DNA from: Paraburkholderia caledonica NBRC 102488
GTDB lineage: Bacteria; Pseudomonadota; Gammaproteobacteria; Burkholderiales; Burkholderiaceae
NCBI RefSeq assembly: GCF_000685095.1
Contig: NZ_BAYE01000011.1
Coordinates: forward strand, 1 to 64,000
Direction: 5' to 3'
DNA length: 64,000 nucleotides
The notes under the pieces are model-generated. The model saw nothing but the letters and a program-made list of their open reading frames with translations. It did no database searches and was not told the origin of the DNA. Position numbers and translations under genes: made by a program. Positions within the stretch are counted from its first letter, which is position 1. The number at the start of each line of letters is the position of its first letter. Of the stretch, positions 53,296-63,152 are shown piece by piece.

Positions 53296-53400
53296 CAGTG
53301 ACGGATCGGCACACTGCGACGTCATCAGCCCGCCGCATTGCACCGCTTGGACGCACCGCGGCACGGGCCATCTCTCGAGCCCATCGTCCAAGGAAATGTC

Positions 53401-56400
53401 ATGTGGATAGTCCGACTGGCCCTGCGGCGGCCCTACACCTTTATCGTGCTGGCCGTGCTGCTGTTCATACTCGGCCCGCTTGCGATCATGCGCACACCGA
53501 CCGATATCTTTCCGAACATCGACATTCCCGTGGTCAGCATTGTCTGGTCGTACAACGGCTTTTCCGCCGAAGACATGGCGCACCGTATCACGTCGAATTA
53601 CGAGCGTGCGCTCACGACGGACGTCGACGACATCGAGCACATCGAGTCGCAGTCGCTAAACGGCGTCTCGGTCGTGAAAATCTTCTTTCACCCCGGCGCC
53701 GACATCAACCGCGCGATCGCCGAAGCCGCATCGAACTCCGCGTCGATCTTGCGAGTCCTGCCGCCGGGCACCTTGCCGCCGAACATCATTACGTATAACG
53801 CATCGACGGTGCCCGTCCTGCAACTGGGCCTGTCGAGCGACACGTTGCCCGAACAGACGCTCTACGATCTCGGCAACAGTTTTATCCGCACGCAGTTGGC
53901 CACCGTGCAGGGCGCGGCGGTGCCGCTGCCGTTCGGCGGCAAGATCCGCCAGATCATGGTCGAGCTCGATCCAAAGGCGCTGCAGGCGAAAGGACTCGCA
54001 CCGATTGACGTCGTCAACGCAGTCAATGCGCAAAACCTGATTCTGCCGGGCGGCACCGCGAAAATCGGCTCGCGTGAATACAACGTCGAGATGAACGGCA
54101 GCACGAAGAGCGTCGCTGCGCTCAACGATCTGCCGATCAAGACAGTGCAAGGCGGCGTGGTGTACGTTCGCGACGTCGCGCATGTGATCGACGGATATGC
54201 GCCGCAGACCAACATCGTGCGCAGCGACGGCAAGCGCGCTGCATTGCTGCAAGTCGAAAAGACCGGCAGCGCGTCGACGCTGACGATCATCCAGCAGGTC
54301 AAAGACATGCTGCCTAAAATCGCGGCCGGTTTGCCGAAAGCACTGCACATCACCCCGTTATCGGATCAGTCCGTGTTCGTGAAGTCGGCCATCTCGGGCG
54401 TGGTGCGCGAAGCGTTGATCGCCGCATGCCTGACGGCCGCGATGATCCTGCTGTTTCTCGGCAGCTGGCGCGCAACGCTGATCATTGCGGTGACGATTCC
54501 GCTCGCCGTGCTGACGTCGCTGATCGCACTTGCAGCGCTCGGGCAGACCATCAACATCATGACGCTTGGCGGCCTTGCGCTCGCCGTCGGTATTCTGGTC
54601 GACGACGCGACGGTCGCGATTGAAAACATCACGCACCATCTGGAAAAGGGCGAGCCGTTGCATGATGCGATCCTGAACGGCTCAGGCGAGATCGCAGTGC
54701 CGACGTTCGTCTCGACGATGTCGATCTGCATTGTGTTCGTACCGATGTTCCTGCTGTCCGGCGTCGCGCGTTATCTGTTCGTTCCGCTTGCGGAAGCGGT
54801 CGTGTTCGCCATGTGCGCGTCTTACTTTTTCTCGCGCACGCTGATCCCGACGCTCGCAATGTATCTGATGCGCGCGCCGTCCAAAGAAGGCCACAATGCG
54901 CGGGGACGCTTCGCTGCAGTGGCGCGTTTCCAGGCGCGGTTCGAACGGCACTTCGAGGCGTTGCGCAGCGGCTATCGTGCGATGCTGGGACGCGCGATCT
55001 CGGGACGCCGCCGTTTCGTGCCGGTCTATGTCGCGCTGTGTCTCGCGTCGCTGATCCTCGTCCCGTTCGCCGGCCGCGACTTCTTTCCCTCCGTCGACAC
55101 GGGGCAGATCCGGCTGCATCTGCGCGCACCGACGGGCACCCGCATCGAGCAAACAGCGCGCATCACCGATCAGGTCGAAGCGAAGATTCGCAGCGTGATC
55201 CCGAAGTCGGAGCAGGCGGCAGTGCTCGATAACATCGGTGTGCCGGTCAGCGGCATCAACCTGACCTACGACTCGTCCGATCCGGTCGGCCCCGAAGACG
55301 CCGATATCCTGGTGACGCTGCAGCCGAAGCACAAACCGACCGCGCAATATGTCGCGCAACTGCGCAACGTGCTCGCCACGTCGTTTCCGGGTGTGACGTT
55401 CGCGTTCCTGCCCGCCGACATCGTCAGCCAGATCCTGAACTTCGGCCTGCCCGCGCCTATCGACGTGCAGATCGTGGGCAATCAGCTCGACAAGAACCGC
55501 GTGGTGGCCGACCGGCTGCTTGCGCAGTTGCGCGGTGTACGCGGTCTCGTCGACGCACGCATCCAGCAGCCCGGCGACGCGCCGACCATCGACGTGAACG
55601 TCGACCGGACGAAGGCTATCCAGGCGGGCCTCACGCAGCGTGACGTCGCGCAGAACATGTTGATCGCGCTCTCGGGCAGCTCGCAGACCACGCCGAACTT
55701 CTGGCTCGATCCGAAGAACGGCGTCAGCTATCCGCTGCTGGCCGAGGTGCCGCAGTACGACATCGACTCGCTGCAGACGCTCTCGAACATTCCGTTGACC
55801 ACGAATCAGGCCACCGTCGCGCCACAGAACCAGCTCGGCACGCTCGGCACGTTGGATCGCAGCTCGCAACAGGCGGTCGTCTCGCACTACAACGTGCAGC
55901 CGGTGCTCGACATATTCGCGGCGACGCAGGGCCGCGATCTGGGCGGCGTCGCTGCAGACGTATCCAGGATCGTCGACGCGGCGCGCGCGCAGTTGCCGCC
56001 CGGTTCGTCGATCGTGGTGCGCGGTCAGGTGCAGTCGATGAACGAGTCGTTCGCCGGTCTCGGCGCCGGGCTCGTGTTCGCAATCGCGCTCGTCTATCTG
56101 CTGATGGTCGTGAACTTCCAGTCGTGGCTGGACCCGCTGATCATCATCAGCGGCTTGCCGGCATCGCTCGCGGGCATCGCATGGATGCTGTTCGCGACGC
56201 ATACCACGCTGAGCGTGCCGGCTCTCACTGGAACGATTCTGTGCATCGGCATTGCAACGGCAAACAGCATTCTCGTGATCAACACGGCGCGCGAGTCGTT
56301 GCAGGCCGGCATGGAGCCGCTCGCCGCCGCGCTCGATGCGGGCTTCAACCGCTTCAGGCCCGTGCTGATGACCGCGCTCGCCATGCTGATCGGCATGCTG

Positions 56401-56595
56401 CCGATGGCCCTCGGCCTCGGCGACGGCGGCGAACAGAACGCACCGCTCGGCCGCGCGGTGATTGGTGGCCTCGCATTCGGCACGCTCTCGACGCTGATGT
56501 TCGTACCCGTCGTGTTCGGGACGGTACATGCGTGGCTCGCGCGGCGCCGCGCGGCTCGCGCTGCCGCCGTGCCGATGAATACCCAAGCTCGATAA
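53401..56595 (+). CDS. RND-family efflux permease (HAE type)
   Basis: Inner-membrane proton-driven pump of 1064 residues, the usual length for AcrB/CusA relatives. It has two halves, each with a large periplasmic porter domain. The proton-relay aspartates Asp401-Asp402 in GILVDDATVAIENI (TM4) are kept. TM10 reads GIATANSILVINTARE, without the lysine of AcrB, as in a sub-group of RND pumps. AAGGAAA precedes ATG 53401. It is followed within 10-20 bp by adaptor and outer-membrane genes. The convergent CusRS-like system suggests metal or toxic-compound efflux, but the CusA methionine relay was not verified. Confidence 0.93.
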   Translation: MWIVRLALRRPYTFIVLAVLLFILGPLAIMRTPTDIFPNIDIPVVSIVWSYNGFSAEDMAHRITSNYERALTTDVDDIEHIESQSLNGVSVVKIFFHPGADINRAIAEAASNSASILRVLPPGTLPPNIITYNASTVPVLQLGLSSDTLPEQTLYDLGNSFIRTQLATVQGAAVPLPFGGKIRQIMVELDPKALQAKGLAPIDVVNAVNAQNLILPGGTAKIGSREYNVEMNGSTKSVAALNDLPIKTVQGGVVYVRDVAHVIDGYAPQTNIVRSDGKRAALLQVEKTGSASTLTIIQQVKDMLPKIAAGLPKALHITPLSDQSVFVKSAISGVVREALIAACLTAAMILLFLGSWRATLIIAVTIPLAVLTSLIALAALGQTINIMTLGGLALAVGILVDDATVAIENITHHLEKGEPLHDAILNGSGEIAVPTFVSTMSICIVFVPMFLLSGVARYLFVPLAEAVVFAMCASYFFSRTLIPTLAMYLMRAPSKEGHNARGRFAAVARFQARFERHFEALRSGYRAMLGRAISGRRRFVPVYVALCLASLILVPFAGRDFFPSVDTGQIRLHLRAPTGTRIEQTARITDQVEAKIRSVIPKSEQAAVLDNIGVPVSGINLTYDSSDPVGPEDADILVTLQPKHKPTAQYVAQLRNVLATSFPGVTFAFLPADIVSQILNFGLPAPIDVQIVGNQLDKNRVVADRLLAQLRGVRGLVDARIQQPGDAPTIDVNVDRTKAIQAGLTQRDVAQNMLIALSGSSQTTPNFWLDPKNGVSYPLLAEVPQYDIDSLQTLSNIPLTTNQATVAPQNQLGTLGTLDRSSQQAVVSHYNVQPVLDIFAATQGRDLGGVAADVSRIVDAARAQLPPGSSIVVRGQVQSMNESFAGLGAGLVFAIALVYLLMVVNFQSWLDPLIIISGLPASLAGIAWMLFATHTTLSVPALTGTILCIGIATANSILVINTARESLQAGMEPLAAALDAGFNRFRPVLMTALAMLIGMLPMALGLGDGGEQNAPLGRAVIGGLAFGTLSTLMFVPVVFGTVHAWLARRRAARAAAVPMNTQAR

Positions 56596-56604
56596 GGAAA
56601 AGCC

Positions 56605-57846
56605 ATGACCAAGTCCAACCTTCCGCAGGACCGCGATGGCACGGCATCGACGGAGCTTGCCGTACCCGCGCCCAGCGACACCGGCGTGCAACCCACGAAG
56701 CGCCGCGCGTTTCTGCTGCCCGGCGCCCTGCTGGCGATTGCAGCGGCCTTGCTTGCAATCGGAATCGTGCCGCGTCTGCATGCGAGCACCGAACTCTCGC
56801 AACAGGTCGCAGCACAGCGCGAAACGATCGTCGATGCTGTGCGGCCGAAACCGGCGCCGGCTTCGCAGGAACTATTGTTGCCCGGTTCCGTGATGCCGTA
56901 TGCCGACGCGTCGATCTATGCGCGCACGAGCGGCTACGTTCGGCACTGGTACGCGGACATCGGCACGAAAGTCCGAGCCGGACAAACGCTCGCCGACATT
57001 GAAACGCCGGAGCTCGACGCCCAGCTGCAACAGGCACGCGCCGACGTCGCCACCGCAAAGGCCAACTACGCGTTCGCGAACAGCACCGCGCGGCGCTGGC
57101 AGACGATGTTGCAAACGCAATCGGTGTCGCAGCAGGACGCCGATTCAAAGACGAGCGACAGCGCCGCGAAACTCGCCGCGCTCGCGTCGGCGCAGGCGAA
57201 CGTCGCGCGGTTGAGCGAGCTCGTGTCTTACGAGAAAGTCACCGCGCCGTTTGACGGCGTCGTCACCGTGCGCAACGTCGATGTCGGAGCGCTTGTGACC
57301 TCAGGAGGATCGCCGGGTCTTGCGAGTGCGCCGGGAGAGCTTTTCCACGTCGAGCAGACGGACCGCCTGCGCGTCTACGTGAACGTGCCGCAGGACGATG
57401 CTGGCAGCGTCACCGCGGGCACACAGGTCTATCTGACGACCCAGCAGTATCCAGGCCGCTCCTTTGCAGCGACTGTCGCGCGGAGCGCCGACGCAATCGA
57501 TTCTGTCAGCCGGACACTGCGCGTGGAGATCGACGTCGACAATCGCGACGGCGCGTTTTTGCCCGGCGCGTATGCGCAGGTTCATCTGGCGTTGCGCACG
57601 CAGCACCCCGCGCTCGAACTTCCGGTGAGCGCATTGCTGTTCCGACCCGACGGTGTCACGGTTGCGGTGATCGGACAGGATGGTCGCGCGCATCTTCGCA
57701 AGGTGACGATCGGCCGGGACTTCGGCACCTACGTTGAAATCGCGACCGGTGTCACGTCGACGGATCAGGTAATCGACAATCCGGGCGATGCGCTCGCGGA
57801 CGGCCAGCCGGTGCGCGTCGCCGCGCCCGCGGCACGGCACGGTTAA
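56605..57846 (+). CDS. RND periplasmic adaptor (membrane-fusion protein)
   Basis: Adaptor of 413 residues. A cytoplasmic start is followed by one transmembrane anchor (about 36-54), a lipoyl half (LPGSVMPYADASIYARTSGY), a coiled-coil hairpin (about 125-205), a second lipoyl half, a beta-barrel and a membrane-proximal domain ending GQPVRVAAPAARHG. It joins the permease to the outer-membrane factor. GATAAGGAAA lies before the ATG, nine bases after the permease stop. No histidine-rich or CusB methionine cluster is evident. Confidence 0.92.
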   Translation: MTKSNLPQDRDGTASTELAVPAPSDTGVQPTKRRAFLLPGALLAIAAALLAIGIVPRLHASTELSQQVAAQRETIVDAVRPKPAPASQELLLPGSVMPYADASIYARTSGYVRHWYADIGTKVRAGQTLADIETPELDAQLQQARADVATAKANYAFANSTARRWQTMLQTQSVSQQDADSKTSDSAAKLAALASAQANVARLSELVSYEKVTAPFDGVVTVRNVDVGALVTSGGSPGLASAPGELFHVEQTDRLRVYVNVPQDDAGSVTAGTQVYLTTQQYPGRSFAATVARSADAIDSVSRTLRVEIDVDNRDGAFLPGAYAQVHLALRTQHPALELPVSALLFRPDGVTVAVIGQDGRAHLRKVTIGRDFGTYVEIATGVTSTDQVIDNPGDALADGQPVRVAAPAARHG

Positions 57847-57865
57847 GCGATCCAGGAGACGGATC

Positions 57866-59362
57866 ATGCCCACTCTTCTTCATCCATTCGCCCGTCGCAG
57901 CGCGGCTATCGTCACTGCCTGCGCGTTGACCGCATGTTCGACGCTCCCCACGTATCATCAACCGGAAGCGGCCGTGCCCACTCAATACGCAGGCGCCGCG
58001 GCGCCGGGCTGGAGCGTCGCTGCGCCAGCCGATGCCGAACCGCCCGGCCCCTGGTGGACGCTCTTTCACGACGCGGAACTGGACCAGCTCGAAGCGCGCG
58101 TCGACGTGTCGAATCAGACCGTGGCGAAAGCGGTTGCTCAGTTGCAGGCCGCCCGCGCGATGCTCGACTACCAGCGTGCCGGCTACGCACCCACGGTGAC
58201 GGCGGGCGCGGCGCAGTCGCGCACGAGGTTGTCGCAGAACGTGCTCGGGCATTCGCTCGCGGGACAGACGGTGCCCGACTACTCGGTGGGCGCCACCGCG
58301 AGTTGGGAACCCGACCTGTTCGGCCGGGTAAAGGACGCGACCGTCTATGCGCGCGACAACGCGCAGGCAAGCGAGGCGGACCTTCAGGCCGTGCGCCTGT
58401 CGGTCGCCAGCGATCTCGCGACCGACTACTTCGATCTGCGTTCGCTCGATCGTCAGAAGAAGCTGCTCGACGACAGCGTTACCGCGTATGCCGCGGCCTT
58501 GAGCATCGTGCAACAGCAGTTAAAGGACGGTGCGATCGACGCATCGGCCGTTGCGCAGGCGCAGACGCAACTGGAAAGCACCCGCAGCCAGGACACGGAC
58601 ATCGACGTACAGCGTGCGCAGCTTCAACACGCCATCGCGACGCTGATCGGCATGCCCGCGTCGTCGTTCGCGCTGGCCAGTGAAGTGAAAAGCGTGCGGT
58701 TGCCGCAAATTCCAACGGGCGTGCCGTCGCAACTGCTCGAACGCAGACCGGATATCGCAGCCGCAGAGCGGCGCGTCGCGGCGGCCAACGCTGAGATCGG
58801 CGAGGCGCGTGCCGCCTACTATCCCGACCTGACGTTGTCGGCCACGGCGGGGCTCGAAAGCACGTTCTTCGCGCCGTGGCTCACAGCGCCCAGCCTCTTC
58901 TGGTCGCTCGGCGCGCAACTGGCCGGCACGCTGTTCGACGGCGGCCGCCGCGATGCCTCGTTGAAGGGCGCCAACGCGCAGTACGACAGCGCAGTGGCGG
59001 ATTACCGGCAGACTGTGCTGACCGCGTTCCAGCAAGTGGAAGACAACCTCTCCACGTTGACGACACTGGCTAGCGAGGCGGACAGCCAGCAACGCGCGAC
59101 ATCGGCCGCTGAGTTGTCATTGAAGCTCACGACGAACCGCTATCAGGCAGGAGCCGTGAGCTACCTGGATGTCGTGACCGCACAAACCATTGCGCTGACG
59201 AATGAACGCACGCAGGAACTGATCGACGCACGGCGTGTTGATGCCAGCGTGCAGTTGCTAAAAGCGCTGGGCGGCGGCTGGAGTCGCAAGTCGCTCGACG
59301 AAAGCGGGAACACGGCGGCGACCGCGCCACCGAACTCGCCGTCTAAGCGGCCGCAAACGTGA
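57866..59362 (+). CDS. NodT-family outer-membrane efflux lipoprotein (RND operon)
   Basis: Outer-membrane channel of 498 residues. The signal peptide ends with lipobox LTAC (about residue 24). Two repeats follow, including LLERRPDIAAAERRVAAANA near residue 291. CAGGAGAC precedes ATG 57866, which is preferred to an upstream frame overlapping the adaptor. It is the last gene of the RND operon. Its 3' end overlaps the end of the convergent sensor-kinase gene by 20 bp. Confidence 0.92.
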   Translation: MPTLLHPFARRSAAIVTACALTACSTLPTYHQPEAAVPTQYAGAAAPGWSVAAPADAEPPGPWWTLFHDAELDQLEARVDVSNQTVAKAVAQLQAARAMLDYQRAGYAPTVTAGAAQSRTRLSQNVLGHSLAGQTVPDYSVGATASWEPDLFGRVKDATVYARDNAQASEADLQAVRLSVASDLATDYFDLRSLDRQKKLLDDSVTAYAAALSIVQQQLKDGAIDASAVAQAQTQLESTRSQDTDIDVQRAQLQHAIATLIGMPASSFALASEVKSVRLPQIPTGVPSQLLERRPDIAAAERRVAAANAEIGEARAAYYPDLTLSATAGLESTFFAPWLTAPSLFWSLGAQLAGTLFDGGRRDASLKGANAQYDSAVADYRQTVLTAFQQVEDNLSTLTTLASEADSQQRATSAAELSLKLTTNRYQAGAVSYLDVVTAQTIALTNERTQELIDARRVDASVQLLKALGGGWSRKSLDESGNTAATAPPNSPSKRPQT

Positions 59363-60767
59363 GGATGAAGCGTGTACCGGCCGCGTCGCTTTCGGCATGC
59401 GCGCGGCCGCCATGCAGTTCCATGATGGTGCGCACAATGGCAAGACCCAGACCCGCAGATCCGGACGCGTTCGGCTCGCTTTTGCGCGAGGGGTCCACGC
59501 GATAGAAGCGGTCGAACACCCGCTCGAGCAAGGCCGGATCGATCGGCTTGCCCTGGTTAGCCACGGTCACACGCAGCGTATGCGGAGCCTCGGCGGGGGT
59601 CTGTGCATCCAATGTGATCATGGCCCCGCGCGGCGTATAACGGAGCGCATTCGCAAGCAGATTATTGACGGCGCGCCGGAACAGTTCGACGTCGGCGCGT
59701 AACTGGCCACCGCCTGTTACGCGAATCTGCACGCCGGCTTCGTCGGCGACGCCTTCGAAGTATTCGGCGATGCGCGACAGCTCTTGCTGCGCATCGACCT
59801 GGGTCAACGTCTTGACGAACTGCGGGTGTTCGGCGCGGGCTAGAAACAGCACGCTTTCGATCATGCGCGACAATCGTTCGCACTCTTCGAGATTCGATGC
59901 GAGCACGGACTGATATTCATCGGCCGAACGTGGGCGTGCCAGCGCGACTTCAGTCGATCCGCGCAGATTGCCAAGCGGCGTGCGCATATCGTGGGCGAGA
60001 TCCGCCGTGTATTGCGACATCCGTTCAAAGCCGCCGTGCAGGCGGTCCAGCATCGCATTCAGCGAAGCAATGAGCGCCGCCAGTTCGTTTGGCGCACCAT
60101 GGGCTTCGATGCGCGTGTGCAATTTGTCGACGGTGACGGTGGCCGCGCTGCGCGCCATCTCGCGCAATGGCCGCAACGACTCGCGCACCAGCAACCAGCT
60201 CATCAGGAACGCGAGAAGCATACCCGCGAGACCCGCGACATACAGCCGATCGCGATACCGGTCGAGCAGACGCCACCGGTCCGCCATATTGCGTGCAATG
60301 ATGACCGTCACCGGCGTGCCGTCGCGCAACATCGCATCCGCAGCAAGTCCGCGCACCGGCACGCCCTGCGAGGTGCGCCACTCTGCGATGTCCGCTTCGG
60401 TGATGCGTTGCGAGGCGCCGATTCGTTTCGTGAGCGCAGGCGACGGCGTGGTGGCGTCGGCAATGGCCGCCGTGTTGTGTTCGAACAGCAGTTTGCGCTG
60501 CGGATCGCGCACTTCCATCGATAGCGCCGGGTTGCCCAGCACCTGGCTAGTCAGACGGTCGCCGTGGCTGCGCAGTTCGTCGAGCGTATTGAGCTCCTGC
60601 GCGAGACGCCGCGTGTGCCGCGCTATCAGCACGATATCGAGGTCGTCCTGCCGCTTCACCTGGCGGTCAAGCGCGAAGTACAGCACGCTGCCGACCAGCG
60701 CGAATACGAGCAGCGTCGTGCCCGCGAATGCGAGTGCAAGCGTGGTGGTCAGCGAGCGTGCTGCCAT
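59343..60767 (-). CDS. Heavy-metal sensor histidine kinase (CusS-like)
   Basis: Membrane kinase of 474 residues: TM1 (about 11-33), a periplasmic sensor loop, TM2 (about 180-200), HAMP, HisKA with phosphoacceptor His259 in LAHDMRTPLGNL, and HATPase with NLLANALRYTP and GLGLAIVRTIMELHGGRA. The ATG overlaps the response-regulator stop (TGATG), so the pair is coupled; the longer open frame upstream of it is only antisense to the regulator. The family detects copper/silver or similar ions in the periplasm. It lies tail-to-tail with the RND operon. Confidence 0.92.
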   Translation of the reverse strand: MAARSLTTTLALAFAGTTLLVFALVGSVLYFALDRQVKRQDDLDIVLIARHTRRLAQELNTLDELRSHGDRLTSQVLGNPALSMEVRDPQRKLLFEHNTAAIADATTPSPALTKRIGASQRITEADIAEWRTSQGVPVRGLAADAMLRDGTPVTVIIARNMADRWRLLDRYRDRLYVAGLAGMLLAFLMSWLLVRESLRPLREMARSAATVTVDKLHTRIEAHGAPNELAALIASLNAMLDRLHGGFERMSQYTADLAHDMRTPLGNLRGSTEVALARPRSADEYQSVLASNLEECERLSRMIESVLFLARAEHPQFVKTLTQVDAQQELSRIAEYFEGVADEAGVQIRVTGGGQLRADVELFRRAVNNLLANALRYTPRGAMITLDAQTPAEAPHTLRVTVANQGKPIDPALLERVFDRFYRVDPSRKSEPNASGSAGLGLAIVRTIMELHGGRAHAESDAAGTRFILTFAAA

Positions 60768-61444
60768 CAGTCCGGCTCTTTGGCTTCGATTACGTATCCA
60801 ACGCCGCGCACGGTCTGGATCAGCTTGACGGGAAAAGCGTCGTCGATCTTCGCGCGCAAGCGGCGAATCGCCACCTCGACCACGTTCGTATCGCTGTCGA
60901 AGTTCATGTCCCACACGTATGAAGCGATCTGCGTGCGGCTCAGCACCTCGCCCTGACGGCGCAGAAGCAGTTGCAACAGCGAGAACTCGCGGGGCGTCAG
61001 ATCGATGCGCGTTGCGCCGCGTTTCACGCGCCGCCGGTTGATGTCCATCTCCAGGTCGCCGACCGCGAGAAGTTCGCTCTCTCGCGGCGGACCGCGCCGC
61101 GCCAACGTACGCACCCGTGCCAGCAGTTCGACAAACGCAAACGGTTTGACGAGGTAATCGTCGCCGCCCAGTTCGAGACCGCGCACGCGGTCGTTCACGT
61201 CGTCGCGCGCGGTAAGGAACAGCACCGGCGTGGTATGAGTCGCGCGCAGTACTTTCAGCACGGCCCAACCGTCCATTGTCGGCAGCATCACGTCGAGGAC
61301 GATCACGTCGTAGTCCTGCTCCTGTGCGAGCAGCAGACCGTCGGCGCCGTCGTTGGCGAGGTCGACGGAATAGCCCGATTCTTCCAGGCCCTTTTTCAGG
61401 TACGCGCCTGTTTTCGGCTCGTCTTCGATCACCAGGATACGCAT
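60767..61444 (-). CDS. Heavy-metal response regulator (CusR-like, OmpR family)
   Basis: Response regulator of 225 residues. The receiver domain has phosphoacceptor Asp51 (VIVLDVMLP) and switch Lys near 100 (YLVKPF). The winged-helix domain from about 125 carries LTPREFSLLQLLLRRQGEVL and the recognition stretch DTNVVEVAIRRLRAKID. ATG 61444 is chosen because the receiver strand begins there and GGAG lies upstream. It probably binds the CusR-box-like site at 53181 and induces the RND operon. It is coupled to the downstream kinase. Confidence 0.93.
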   Translation of the reverse strand: MRILVIEDEPKTGAYLKKGLEESGYSVDLANDGADGLLLAQEQDYDVIVLDVMLPTMDGWAVLKVLRATHTTPVLFLTARDDVNDRVRGLELGGDDYLVKPFAFVELLARVRTLARRGPPRESELLAVGDLEMDINRRRVKRGATRIDLTPREFSLLQLLLRRQGEVLSRTQIASYVWDMNFDSDTNVVEVAIRRLRAKIDDAFPVKLIQTVRGVGYVIEAKEPD

Positions 61445-61597
61445 CACCAGCTCCGGCGTCATTGGATCAATCCCGGCATTTTAAGGGACTGGACGAATGT
61501 TACCGAAATGTTCCGTCGCGCCGCGGTGTTCGAGAGGCGTCGCCTCGCTCGATGGGCAAGCTTTTACCGGGATGTGCCCGCTTTAGGCAACGGCTTC

Positions 61598-63115
61598 TCA
61601 CCCGGAGGCGACGGAATTCGCGCCGAGCAAAGGCGTATGTCCGGCATAAGACGGCAGTCCCGACAACACGCCTTTGAAGTCGCTCAACACATCGCCTACT
61701 TCGAGTCCCTTGTCGCTTAGCCGGAATTGCCGGATCGATCGTTCGTGCATGTTGGTCCGGCTTTTGACGGCCGACACCGCAGTCAACACCGAGCCTTCTG
61801 CTTCGAAGAACCGGAACAGCAGCAGCGCATCGCTCAGGTAGCTCACGTCGATATTGCTCTGGATCTCGCCGATGATCCCGTGCTGACCGAGAACGAGCAG
61901 GGACATGACGCCCCGCTGGTTCAGATAGGTCAGCAGCTCGTGCATCTGCAGCAACAGGTATTTTTCGCCAGGCATCGCCTGCAGATATGCATTGAGGCTG
62001 TCGATAGCCACCACGCGCGCACCGTGGGTCTCGACCGCCGCCTGGACGCGGTGAGTAAATTCCCCTGGCGAAAGCTCTGCTGGATCTATCGGCTCGATCG
62101 ACAGGAGACCGCTTTCCAGATGAGGCAAAAGATTCATGCCTAGCGCTGCTGCGCGACGCAGTAGCGTGCCGAGCGTTTCGTCGAAGAGATAATAGACGGC
62201 GTGCTCGCCCCGTTCGAGTGCCGTCTGCAGACACCGGAGCACGGTAGTGGTTTTGCCCGCGCCCGACGGCCCCACCAGCAGAGTGTTCGTTCCGCGTGCA
62301 AGGCCGCCGCCCAGCAGCGCGTCGAGTTCCGGCACGCCGGTCGAGAGGTTTTCGTGGTCGAACTGTACGTGCCGATGCCCGGCCACCAGCGTCGGGAAAA
62401 CCTGAATGCCGCCGCTTTTCAACGTGAAGTCGTGAAAACCTCCCTGAAAGGCAACGCCGCGCATCTTGACGACGCGCAGACGCCGACGCTGCGTGCCGTA
62501 TTCGTGCGTGACCTGATTCAGGTTGATGACCCCATGCGCCAGACTGTGCAACTGCACGTCGCCGGCGTCGGACGTCTCGTCGTCGAGCAGCAGCACCGTG
62601 CAATTCCGGTTGCCGAAAAACCGCTTGAGCGCGAGTAACTGCCGGCGATAACGCAGTGGACTCTGCGACAGAAGCCGTAGCTCGGACAGGCTGTCGAACA
62701 CCACACGTGTCGGACGAGCCTGCTCGACCTCTCGCATCACATTGCGCACCGTTTCGCCGAGTTCGAGCTCGGCCGGATTCAGCACCGTCTGTTCGTATTC
62801 AGGCGTGAGCCCTTCGTCGCTCAACAACTCGACGAGCGCCAGTCCGTCGAGCGACCATCCGTGAGTCGCCGCAACGGAACGCAACTCGGACGCGGTCTCG
62901 GACAGCGTGACGTAGAGACCGGTATCCCCCAGGCGCTGACCTTCGAGCAGGAACTGCAGTGCAAGAGTCGTCTTGCCCGCGCCGGGCGGCCCTTCGACCA
63001 GGTAGACCCGGCTTGCCGTAAGACCGCCGGCCAGGATCTCGTCGAGGCCGGCAACGCCGGTTGATACGCGGTGGTCCATGTGACTGCCACAGAGGTCAGA
63101 ACTTTGATTTTCCAT
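61598..63115 (-). CDS. KaiC-like double RecA-domain ATPase
   Basis: A 505-residue protein with two KaiC/RadA-type domains. Walker A motifs are GPPGAGKT at about 42-49 and GPSGAGKT with Lys288, each followed by an acidic pair (SET and DET). The Walker B-like segments are VVFDSLSEL and VVAIDSLNAYL. The C-terminal region contains VSAVKSRTNMHERSIRQFRL, as in circadian KaiC homologues. No KaiA or KaiB gene is present. The start is uncertain: ATG 63115 or 63079, neither with a good Shine-Dalgarno. It is downstream of a PAS-LuxR regulator. A signalling role in stress or light responses is likely. Confidence 0.9.
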   Translation of the reverse strand: MENQSSDLCGSHMDHRVSTGVAGLDEILAGGLTASRVYLVEGPPGAGKTTLALQFLLEGQRLGDTGLYVTLSETASELRSVAATHGWSLDGLALVELLSDEGLTPEYEQTVLNPAELELGETVRNVMREVEQARPTRVVFDSLSELRLLSQSPLRYRRQLLALKRFFGNRNCTVLLLDDETSDAGDVQLHSLAHGVINLNQVTHEYGTQRRRLRVVKMRGVAFQGGFHDFTLKSGGIQVFPTLVAGHRHVQFDHENLSTGVPELDALLGGGLARGTNTLLVGPSGAGKTTTVLRCLQTALERGEHAVYYLFDETLGTLLRRAAALGMNLLPHLESGLLSIEPIDPAELSPGEFTHRVQAAVETHGARVVAIDSLNAYLQAMPGEKYLLLQMHELLTYLNQRGVMSLLVLGQHGIIGEIQSNIDVSYLSDALLLFRFFEAEGSVLTAVSAVKSRTNMHERSIRQFRLSDKGLEVGDVLSDFKGVLSGLPSYAGHTPLLGANSVASG

Positions 63116-63152
63116 GAGAGGTAAAGAGACGCCGGCTGTGCCGGCATCGGAG

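Noticed and set aside
54682..56802. 706-codon minus-strand open frame opposite the RND permease
   Set aside because: It is a high-GC shadow of the permease gene: the amino-acid composition is biased to Arg/His/Asp, no domain is visible, and the plus-strand frame carries the RND motifs.
60768..61268. N-terminal extension of the sensor-kinase frame
   Set aside because: The frame is open but lies antisense-free within the response-regulator gene region and shows Arg-rich junk. The kinase starts at ATG 60767 with a TGATG overlap.
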